8,736 bases of DNA from Bifidobacteriaceae bacterium (GTDB taxonomy: Bacteria; Actinomycetota; Actinomycetes; Actinomycetales; WQXJ01), in contig JAIRTF010000187.1 in assembly GCA_031255075.1 (NCBI GenBank), positions 1 through 8,736 of the forward strand, written 5' to 3'. The notes beneath the pieces are model-generated. The model saw only the letters and a list, made by a program, of their open reading frames with translations. It ran no database searches and had not been told where the DNA came from. The position numbers were made by a program, and so were the translations under genes. Below, piece by piece: positions 1-5,367 of the stretch. Each line of letters opens with the position of its first letter. The stretch's first letter is position 1.

Positions 1-498
1 GAGGTCAAAGATGCCTTGGAGCAGGCCATCCGGCGGGTTTCGACCATCGCCACCGTTCATGAGACGTTGTCTCAGAACATCGCCCAGCGGGTGGTCGACT
101 TCGATTCGGTGTTCGGCCGGACCCTGCGTTTGGCTGCCGATGCCGCGTCGCCCGGTTTCCCTGTCCACATAGTTCAGGAAGGCAGTTTCGGTGAGGTCCC
201 TGGCGATGACGCGACCCACCTGGCGATGGTGTTGACCGAGTTGGTCACCAACGCAGTTGAGCACGGATTGACGCCCTTGGGTGGTGGCACCGTTTGGATC
301 AAAGCGCGCCGCGAGGGAGATGCCTTGACTGTGACTATTGAGGACAACGGTGTGGGCATGCCAGATCAGCCGAGTGAGGCCGGCCTAGGTACACAGATTG
401 CACGCACTTTTGCCTCTGGGGAATTGCGTGGCTCAATAGATTGGGGCCGCCGCCCAGGCGGCGGCACAAAGGCTGTAGTAACAGCGAATCTCAAGTGA
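1..498 (+). CDS. pdtaS: PdtaS-type sensor histidine kinase, C-terminal part (5' end outside window)
   Basis: The reading frame is open from base 1 to a TGA at 496-498, so the window starts inside the gene. Visible are the end of the HisKA_2 dimerisation/phosphotransfer region (RRVSTIATVHETLSQ) and a complete HATPase_c domain. That domain has the N-box LTELVTNAVEHGL (Asn codon at 250-252), the G1 box DNGVGMP and a GLGTQIARTF G2 region. The phospho-acceptor histidine would lie just upstream of the window. In this family the kinase is cytosolic and passes phosphate to the ANTAR-type RNA-binding antiterminator PdtaR, which is not in the window. Text similarity to mycobacterial PdtaS, plus the convergent whiB1 neighbour as in M. 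tuberculosis, supports the name. The N-terminal GAF/PAS sensor part cannot be assessed. Confidence 0.86.
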   Translation, partial: EVKDALEQAIRRVSTIATVHETLSQNIAQRVVDFDSVFGRTLRLAADAASPGFPVHIVQEGSFGEVPGDDATHLAMVLTELVTNAVEHGLTPLGGGTVWIKARREGDALTVTIEDNGVGMPDQPSEAGLGTQIARTFASGELRGSIDWGRRPGGGTKAVVTANLK

Positions 499-514
499 AC
501 ACACAGCGAAACAC

Positions 515-536
515 AAAAATGTGACGTAGATCACAT
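515..536 (-). terminator. Possible weak intrinsic terminator of whiB1 (overlaps a CRP-type palindrome)
   Basis: Read on the minus strand, after the whiB1 stop, ATGTGA and TCACAT form a 6-bp stem with a 6-base loop, followed directly by a T run. The position, about 110 bases past the stop, is plausible for a 3' end. The stem is short and AT-rich, so termination would be weak. The same bases form a perfect CRP-type operator, and the two readings cannot be separated from sequence alone. Confidence 0.35.
520..535. promoter_or_regulatory. Perfect CRP/GlxR-type palindrome TGTGA-N6-TCACA
   Basis: The 16 bases TGTGACGTAGATCACA match exactly the operator consensus of cAMP-responsive CRP-family regulators, including mycobacterial Crp (Rv3676) and corynebacterial GlxR. 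The site lies 22 bases after the pdtaS stop, in the gap between two convergent genes, where it is not upstream of any annotated gene. A TAAATT at 536-541 touches its right edge and could serve as a -10 element for a plus-strand transcript. Another TCACA half-site follows at 544-548. Confidence 0.55.
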
Positions 537-563
537 AAATTCTTCACATTGGGGCACAACTTC

Positions 564-640
564 TCCAAACGGAAATGCTTGCGTCAGTTTGACGGCGGTG
601 CACCGGCTCCCGCCAACTCGGCTCAAGAGAACCGTTTGGG
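564..640. other. Foldable stretch in the pdtaS/whiB1 convergent gap
   Basis: Two outer arms, CCAAACGG (565-572) and CCGTTTGG (632-639), are perfectly complementary, and a T-G pair at 564/640 can extend the helix. Between them lie a 5-bp hairpin CGTCA-GTT-TGACG (582-594) and a possible GGCGG/CCGCC helix (594-598 with 610-614) whose loop includes half of a CGGTGCACCG palindrome. The two inner helices share base 594, so one of them would be a pair shorter if both form. As RNA this gives a closed multi-branch structure on either strand. On the minus strand it would be the whiB1 3' trailer. On the plus strand it would be a short RNA just downstream of the CRP-type site. No protein-coding function is evident. 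Confidence 0.3.
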
Positions 641-644
641 CTGG

Positions 645-893
645 TCAGGCAGCCCGGCGGGCCCTAGCATTGCGGCGTTTGAGCGACCGGCGCTCGTCTT
701 CAGACAGGCCGCCCCAAACACCAGAATCCTGGTTGTTGTTGATGGCCCATTCGAGGCAGGAAGCAGCTACGTCGCAACGTGCGCAGACCTCTTTGGCCTC
801 TTCGATTTGCAGCAGGGCAGGTCCAGTGTTCCCAATAGGGAAAAACAGTTCTGGATCTTCGTCCAGACACGCTGCGGCGTGGCGCCAGTCCAC
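645..893 (-). CDS. whiB1: WhiB1-type [4Fe-4S] transcription factor
   Basis: The product is 82 residues. The GTG start at 891-893 was chosen because a strong AAGGAG (900-905) lies 6 bases upstream and because known WhiB1 proteins begin MDWRH, as here. Four cluster-ligand cysteines sit at residues 9, 37, 40 and 46 (CxxC at 37-40), the same spacing as M. tuberculosis WhiB1. The GVWGG turn is at 58-62 and a basic DNA-binding tail, KRRNARARR, at 72-80. WhiB1 proteins hold a nitric-oxide-sensitive iron-sulfur cluster, bind the primary sigma factor and control transcription; WhiB1 is essential in M. tuberculosis. The gene converges on pdtaS, and its upstream region carries a CRP-type site and several inverted repeats, which suggests layered control. 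Length and motifs are complete with no sign of damage. Confidence 0.96.
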   Translation of the reverse strand: MDWRHAAACLDEDPELFFPIGNTGPALLQIEEAKEVCARCDVAASCLEWAINNNQDSGVWGGLSEDERRSLKRRNARARRAA

Positions 894-899
894 GGCGTA

Positions 900-905
900 C
901 TCCTT
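900..905 (-). promoter_or_regulatory. Ribosome binding site that fixes the whiB1 start
   Basis: AAGGAG on the minus strand lies 6 bases before the GTG at 893. It supports the 82-residue form over the longer upstream in-frame starts, which have no comparable site and would add a non-conserved leader. It sits in a small CCTTAAGG palindrome. Confidence 0.85.
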
Positions 906-916
906 AAGGCTGTAAT

Positions 917-954
917 GCATCGAGTCTGATGCGGTGTGGCGGATAACTTCCGCC
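917..954 (-). promoter_or_regulatory. Two consecutive hairpins upstream of the whiB1 start
   Basis: On the minus strand GGCGGA-AGTTA-TCCGCC (954-938) forms a perfect 6-bp stem with a 5-base loop. It is followed by GCATC-AGACTC-GATGC (932-917), a perfect 5-bp stem with a 6-base loop. Both lie between the long dyad and the ribosome binding site. If transcription starts upstream of them they would form a structured leader ending 11 bases before the AAGGAG. Neither has a T run, so they are unlikely to be terminators. Their function is unknown. Confidence 0.4.
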
Positions 955-961
955 GATAAGG

Positions 962-987
962 TTGTCATGCCCGGCCGGGTTTGACAA
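962..987. promoter_or_regulatory. 26-bp dyad upstream of whiB1
   Basis: The outer arms TTGTCA (962-967) and TGACAA (982-987) are perfect inverted repeats. Midway between them is the perfect palindrome CCCGGCCGGG (970-979), with two-base unmatched joints on each side. All parts share one centre. It could be an operator overlapping the whiB1 promoter, or a hairpin in RNA coming from the ATPase gene or in the whiB1 leader. It lacks a T run, so a standard intrinsic terminator is less likely. Confidence 0.5.
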
Positions 988-999
988 GAGGTTTGGGTA

Positions 1000-1015
1000 T
1001 GTGATGTTTGCCACA
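1000..1015. promoter_or_regulatory. CRP-type site upstream of whiB1
   Basis: Read toward whiB1 the site is TGTGG-CAAACA-TCACA, differing from TGTGA-N6-TCACA at one base. Its centre is about 114 bases before the GTG start. A TTATCG at 959-954, a weak -10 candidate, would place the site near -60, the class I activator position. In M. tuberculosis, whiB1 is a known target of the cAMP receptor protein Rv3676, so a site here fits established biology. Promoter placement is inference. Confidence 0.6.
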
Positions 1016-1064
1016 CTTTGTTGAGACTCCGCGTGACCAGGCAAAAGACCTCCAAGATTGGGCT

Positions 1065-4000
1065 CTACGCCGCTAGCTGTATGGCGTGGGAGCGTCCCAG
1101 GTCCACCAACCGGCCGCGTCCGGGCGGTTCGGCGGCGCCAAACGGACCAGACTCCAAAGCCATCGAGGAACGTGCCAACGGGCCGAAGGCGGAGGCCGAA
1201 CCAGGGTGGGAGGGCCACAGCAACACTCCCAACGGGTTGGCGTGCAGCAAGTTGGCCGGCGGCCGGAAAGACGCAGCCGTGGTGGTGGTGAAGGCCGCCA
1301 CCAACGTGCCGGCGGCAGGCATCTGGCTGGGGCAGGTGCCGGCAACCGATTCGACATCATCGACCAACACCACTTGGCCGGAGCTCAGCGCTTCGCCAAT
1401 CTGATTCCACTCACGTTTGGCGGAGGAGCCGAACAAGGTGGCCGGGCGGCCGGCATGGCTCAAGGCTCGGTGGATGGCAGCCAGGGCCGTGGAACGGCCA
1501 GAACCGTGCGGGCCAATCAGCCCGATTGTCCGGCCCGGTGTCACCGGCAAAGCCAACGGTGTGCCGTAGGCGCCACCCAGTCCCACCCAAATCATGGCGG
1601 GATCCAGATTGGGCGGCAGATCGGAGCTGTCCACCCGGTCTGGCAGATCCAGCACTCGCGGCGGCGGCGCCAAAGGCACCACCGCCTGCCTGGTCAACAG
1701 GTCAGCCGGGGTCAGCGCTATCTGAGTCAAGAAAGCCGCTTCCGGGCCCAGGAAACAAGCCCGGCCAGGTGTGGTCCGGGCGGAGGCCAGTTCCCGGGGT
1801 ATGCCCAGGGCGTAATCATCGGTGACCTCGGCCGTCGCCAAGACCAACCGGTAAGGACAGGCACTCAACCAGCGAGCCGGCTTGGCTGGTCCCGTCACCA
1901 CCACGGCCGCACCCGGCGCCAACGCACCGCCGGTCAGAGCGTCCAACAGGGGACGGCCCAAGGCGGCCGAACCCAAGGCTTCTATCTCGGTGGCGGCGTC
2001 AACCACCAGAGCGCGTTTGGTGTCATGTGGTTGGCCGCCCAGGAGGTTGATCAGTTCGGTGACCCGTTCAGCCGAGCGCGCGTCGATCACCCCACCAAAG
2101 GCCGGCAGCCCGGTCAGCCCAGCAAACAAGTCTGCGCGGTGGGTCACTACGTGGGTTGCCCAGTTGGCCTGGGCCAGACCGGCGGCGGCTGCCAAGGCCG
2201 CCGTGGTGCGGCCGCTGCGGGGCGCTCCCAAGATGGCCAAATGCCCCCGTTTCGGGTCCCAGACCAGCGGTTCTTGCCGTTGGAGTTGAGGCAGATCGGC
2301 CAACCCCAATGGCACCAAATCGTGGTGCCGATCAGTGTGGACCAGGGTCAAGCGGTCTGGCAGCGGCGGTCGCCAGGGTGCTTCGGGCGGCTTCAGGCCA
2401 CCATTGGCGGCCGCCTGGCTGATCGCATCGACCAAACGGCTGGTCTGAGGCGTGGCGGGGGTGGGCGCCGCCCAAGCCTCTGGCCAGCTAACCGGTACAG
2501 CCGAACGCCGCGGCGGTGGCGGCAGCCGCCTGACCCGGAACCGTACCGGCAGGCGCCCGGCGGTCGCCACTATGCAAACTCCGGGTGTGGCGGGGTCTAT
2601 GGCGGCGGCATCGGCGGTGCCTAGAACGTCCAGCGAGTCGGCTTCGGTTGCCACCCGGAAGCAAAAGCGCAACGCCAAGTTGGCTCGCAGTTGGGCGCTG
2701 ACAGCTCCGGCCGGGCGTTGAGTGGCCAGAATCAGTCCCATCCCCAGCGACCGGCCCTGGGCTGCCAAGCGTTCGAGTCGGCCCTCGGCCGCCGGCAGCG
2801 AATCGAGCAGTGTGCGGAACTCGTCCACCACTACCAGCAGCCGCCAAGGCCGCCGGCCCGGCGGCAGTTCATGCCAGCCGGTCACCCCGGCTTCTTCCAA
2901 GAGCCGTTCCCGGGAGGCCAACTCGGCCTCCAACGAGGTCAGGGTGCGGGCGGTGCCTTGGGCGTCCAGGTCTGTGGCCACGCCCACTACATGCGGCAGA
3001 TGCTCCAAGTCCCTGAAGGTGGCGCCGCCCTTATGGTCCAGGCCGACCACTGCCAACTGGTCTGGCGGGGTGGCCAACGCCTCAGCCAGGATCAACGCTC
3101 TGAGAAACTCGGATTTGCCGGAACCGGAGGTGCCTGCCACCAAAGCATGCGGTCCAGCGGTTGCCAAGTTGATTGTGACCGGTTCCCCGGTGGCCGTGAA
3201 CCCGACTGGTTCCATGGCACCGACTTGCCAGCTGGCGGCGATTTCCCTTGGCGTGGTGGCTATGGCTGCTGGCGGTGGGGCGCCGCCCGCATCAGCGGCC
3301 CAGCCGCGGGCCAGGTCTTCCATTGCCTCCGTGCCCCAACCGACGGCTTTGTAGGCGGTGCCGTCTTGGCCGCGGGCGGCCATCAATCCGAGCCCGGCAT
3401 CCCGCACTACCAAGCGTTTGACATTAGCCCGCCCGCTGGCGGGCGCTTCCAATCGGATCCCGGAACTGGTCGGGCGCAGCGTGATGGCTGGTGTGGATGG
3501 CGGGGGAGTGGGCAAGAACCGGGTCCAAGCCCAGTCCGGTTCGCTGGGACAGCCCTCGGCCCGGAAGGCCAATTCGGGTGCGGCTCCAGCCACCAACCGC
3601 CGCGTCAAAGCGGCCACCGGGCCGCTCCGGCCGATCAGTTCCACGGTTGGACAGTCCGGGAACGGTGACGGTGCCTCAGGATCCAGCCCGCCCACACCTT
3701 CAAACCAGGGCTGGCGGTGCCTGCGCATCAGCCCTGGCAACACCGATGCCAGCACTCCTGCCAGGGGCATCAGTGACCACATCAGATTGCGCGTCACCAA
3801 ATACATCAGGCCGCACATCACCAACGAACTGACCGCGCCGGCCGTCATACCGCCCCGGCCTCGCCGGCGCTGATCATGCTCCGACCCAGTCTTCAGAGGC
3901 TGCCTGATCAGCGCAAACACTTCGCCAGAGGCGAACCGCAGCAAGTCTCCGGCCCCGGCCGCGCGGGGCCAGGTCAGCGGCCGCCAACTGGTCTTGAGTT

Positions 4001-4370
4001 TGCCGGCCCGGCTTTGGCGGACCCGACCGAGCCAAGCGCGCGGCCCTTCACCTTGGCGCAGGCGCACCCGGCCGCGTTTGGTTTGCCCCACCCGCAAGGC
4101 CCAGCGGGCATCCCGCAACGGTGCTTCGGAGCCCGCCAACGGCGAATCCAATCGCACCAGCCGCCAACCGCCAGGCGGTACGGGATCTGCTGGCGGTGGC
4201 TGGTCAGCCTTGGACCAGATCACATGCGCGGCCGGCGGCAGCGGCCGGTCAAGCGGATAGTTCCAGTTGTCTTCCGGTTGGATGCCCAGGTCGGTCAGCA
4301 CCTGGCGGAGGGTTGAGCCGTCCTCCGCCCAATAGTCGCGCGAATCACTTCCAGTCAGTGTCAAATACAC
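1065..4370 (-). CDS. EccC/EssC-like FtsK-SpoIIIE ATPase, three ATPase domains, membrane anchored
   Basis: The product is 1101 residues. The start is a GTG at 4368-4370, with an in-frame stop 18 bases upstream; its ribosome binding site is weak. Residues 1-35 (MYLTLTG...) look like a small beta-grasp or FHA-type start. Residues 70-160 may be a degenerate FHA domain. Two membrane segments lie at about 178-193 and 197-213. ATPase 1 is intact: Walker A GTSGSGKSE (413-421), DHKGG (445-449), Walker B LLVVVDEF (511-518) and LATQRP (548-553). ATPase 2 has GAPRSGRTT (715-723) and a poor Walker B, LVVDAAT. ATPase 3 has GPHGSGRST (953-961) and VVLVDDVES. Both later P-loops carry arginine in place of lysine, so only the first is likely to hydrolyse ATP normally. 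The layout matches type VII secretion motors, which move WXG100 proteins. No WXG100 or other secretion gene is visible here, and a DNA-translocation role is not excluded. Confidence 0.92.
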   Translation of the reverse strand: MYLTLTGSDSRDYWAEDGSTLRQVLTDLGIQPEDNWNYPLDRPLPPAAHVIWSKADQPPPADPVPPGGWRLVRLDSPLAGSEAPLRDARWALRVGQTKRGRVRLRQGEGPRAWLGRVRQSRAGKLKTSWRPLTWPRAAGAGDLLRFASGEVFALIRQPLKTGSEHDQRRRGRGGMTAGAVSSLVMCGLMYLVTRNLMWSLMPLAGVLASVLPGLMRRHRQPWFEGVGGLDPEAPSPFPDCPTVELIGRSGPVAALTRRLVAGAAPELAFRAEGCPSEPDWAWTRFLPTPPPSTPAITLRPTSSGIRLEAPASGRANVKRLVVRDAGLGLMAARGQDGTAYKAVGWGTEAMEDLARGWAADAGGAPPPAAIATTPREIAASWQVGAMEPVGFTATGEPVTINLATAGPHALVAGTSGSGKSEFLRALILAEALATPPDQLAVVGLDHKGGATFRDLEHLPHVVGVATDLDAQGTARTLTSLEAELASRERLLEEAGVTGWHELPPGRRPWRLLVVVDEFRTLLDSLPAAEGRLERLAAQGRSLGMGLILATQRPAGAVSAQLRANLALRFCFRVATEADSLDVLGTADAAAIDPATPGVCIVATAGRLPVRFRVRRLPPPPRRSAVPVSWPEAWAAPTPATPQTSRLVDAISQAAANGGLKPPEAPWRPPLPDRLTLVHTDRHHDLVPLGLADLPQLQRQEPLVWDPKRGHLAILGAPRSGRTTAALAAAAGLAQANWATHVVTHRADLFAGLTGLPAFGGVIDARSAERVTELINLLGGQPHDTKRALVVDAATEIEALGSAALGRPLLDALTGGALAPGAAVVVTGPAKPARWLSACPYRLVLATAEVTDDYALGIPRELASARTTPGRACFLGPEAAFLTQIALTPADLLTRQAVVPLAPPPRVLDLPDRVDSSDLPPNLDPAMIWVGLGGAYGTPLALPVTPGRTIGLIGPHGSGRSTALAAIHRALSHAGRPATLFGSSAKREWNQIGEALSSGQVVLVDDVESVAGTCPSQMPAAGTLVAAFTTTTAASFRPPANLLHANPLGVLLWPSHPGSASAFGPLARSSMALESGPFGAAEPPGRGRLVDLGRSHAIQLAA

Positions 4371-4423
4371 CTGTCCAGGTTGGCGTCACCAAGCCGCCTT
4401 CGGCCCAGATCAGCGCCTTGCCC

Positions 4424-4432
4424 TGTGGATAA
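4424..4432 (-). promoter_or_regulatory. Consensus DnaA box upstream of the FtsK-like ATPase gene
   Basis: On the minus strand these bases read TTATCCACA, an exact match to the high-affinity DnaA box. It lies 53 bases before the GTG start of the ATPase gene, oriented toward it. It is a single box without the clustered partners of a replication origin, so an origin is unlikely. DnaA-linked regulation of the gene, or a chance match, are the options. Confidence 0.35.
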
Positions 4433-4451
4433 CCGGCCTGCGTTGATGGCT

Positions 4452-4565
4452 GGTGGAGCGGCATCGTACGCCTGTCACGCCGCCGGCCGCGAACCACACG
4501 TCAAGACGCCAGCGGTCGGCGCGCCGCCCCCGAACCCTAGCCGTCTATTGGTCGGCTGCTTCATC
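4452..4565. repeat. 121-bp-period tandem duplication, copy distal to the response regulator
   Basis: This copy aligns with 4573-4686 at a constant offset of 121 bases, with about 11 differences in 114 positions and no gaps. It holds an identical run of 37 bases (4513-4549). On the minus strand it encodes a leftover of the response regulator tail (DEAADQ then TAG), where the intact gene ends DEAAAE then TAG. It lies in the gap before the ATPase gene. The hairpin GCGGCGT/ATGCCGC is kept by a G-U pair where the other copy has A-U. Confidence 0.85.
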
Positions 4566-4572
4566 GAAGACA

Positions 4573-4686
4573 GGTGCAGCGGCATCGTAGGCCTGTTATG
4601 CCGCCGGTCGCGAACCACGCGCCAAGACGCCAACGGTCGGCGCGCCGCCCCCGAACCCTAGCCGTCTATTCGGCGGCGGCTTCATC
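4573..4686. repeat. 121-bp-period tandem duplication, copy containing the response regulator stop codon
   Basis: This copy runs from the intergenic gap into the last codons of the response regulator gene, including its TAG at 4666-4668. Just past the stop, on the minus strand, are a GGCGCGCC palindrome and the perfect hairpin GCGGCAT-N12-ATGCCGC. Neither is followed by a T run. It is probably the parental copy because it joins the intact gene end. Confidence 0.85.
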
Positions 4687-5367
4687 CTGGTTGGTGGCCC
4701 CGGCGGCGTGGCGTTGGACCAAGCCGCCGCGATAGGCGGCCACTACCGCCTGAACCCGGTCGCGGGCTTCCAGCTTCATCAGAATCCGCCCAACGTGGGT
4801 CTTGACGGTGGTCTCCGCCACATGCAGGGTGGCGGCGATTTCCTGGTTGGACAGCCCCAGCGCCATCTGCAACAGCACTTCGATTTCCCGCTCTGTCAGG
4901 TCATCGAAGGCGGCCACGTCATCTGGATCAGCCGGCGTGGCGGCGGCCACCGAGGCCAACAGACGCTTGGTTGGCCCAGGCGCTATGACCGCGTCCCCGG
5001 CGTAGACCGTCCGAATGGCGGTCAACATGTCGTCCGGCGGGGCGTCCTTCAGCAGGAAGCCGCTGGCGCCGGCCCGAATGGCGGCCATCAGGTATTCGTC
5101 CAAGTCAAAGGTGGTCAAGATGATGATCTTGGGGGCCGGGTTGACCAGCGCCACGATCTGTTCGGTGGCGGCTATTCCATCCATGCCGGGCATCCGCACA
5201 TCCATCAACACCACGTCAACTGGGGTTTTCAGGGCTGTTCGCAGGGCCGAATGGCCATCTCCGGCCTGTCCCACTACGCGCATGTCGTCTTGCGAATCGA
5301 TCACCATTGAAAAGCCGGATCTGACCAGTTGTTGATCATCGACTACTAGCACTCGGATTGGTTCCAT
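4666..5367 (-). CDS. NarL/FixJ-family (LuxR-type) response regulator
   Basis: The product is 233 residues from the ATG at 5365-5367, chosen because GGAGG lies 8 bases upstream and because MEPIRVLVVDD is a typical receiver start. An ATG five codons earlier has no such site. The receiver domain (about 4-120) has the acidic pair D10-D11, phospho-acceptor D56 in LMDVRMPGMDG, switch residues T85-T86 and K107. The LuxR-type helix-turn-helix is at about 155-215 (LTEREIEVLL through AETTVKTHVGRILMKL). It should be phosphorylated by the histidine kinase encoded just upstream, whose gene overlaps this one by 32 bases, implying translational coupling. The genes it controls are not shown by the sequence; the inverted repeat before the kinase gene is a candidate self-regulation site. 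Its 3' end has been duplicated in tandem. Confidence 0.94.
   Translation of the reverse strand: MEPIRVLVVDDQQLVRSGFSMVIDSQDDMRVVGQAGDGHSALRTALKTPVDVVLMDVRMPGMDGIAATEQIVALVNPAPKIIILTTFDLDEYLMAAIRAGASGFLLKDAPPDDMLTAIRTVYAGDAVIAPGPTKRLLASVAAATPADPDDVAAFDDLTEREIEVLLQMALGLSNQEIAATLHVAETTVKTHVGRILMKLEARDRVQAVVAAYRGGLVQRHAAGATNQDEAAAE

Noticed and set aside
161..169. CTGTCCACA, close to the actinobacterial DnaA box
   Set aside because: Lies within pdtaS coding sequence as a single near-match with no partner boxes. Most likely chance.
549..929. Plus-strand frame crossing the convergent gap and antisense to whiB1
   Set aside because: No ribosome binding site, no homology recognised, and it covers the whole of whiB1 on the other strand. 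The non-coding explanation is better.
645..1055. Longer 136-residue version of WhiB1
   Set aside because: The extra 54 residues would be read through the dyad and hairpins, are unlike any WhiB1 start, and the AAGGAG sits before the internal GTG at 893.
1086..2624. Long plus-strand open frame (512 codons) antisense to the ATPase gene
   Set aside because: The translation is rich in Gly, Gln and Arg with no recognisable domain, and it lies wholly opposite a well-conserved FtsK/SpoIIIE gene. It is a codon-bias shadow.
2691..3668. Plus-strand open frame of 325 codons antisense to the ATPase gene
   Set aside because: It has a biased Gly/Gln/Arg composition, no domain and no ribosome binding site of note. 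Shadow of the real gene.
4380..4661. Plus-strand 93-codon frame in the gap with the tandem repeat
   Set aside because: It spans both repeat copies in different phases (121 is not a multiple of 3), so the repeat is not a protein repeat. No domain or ribosome binding site.
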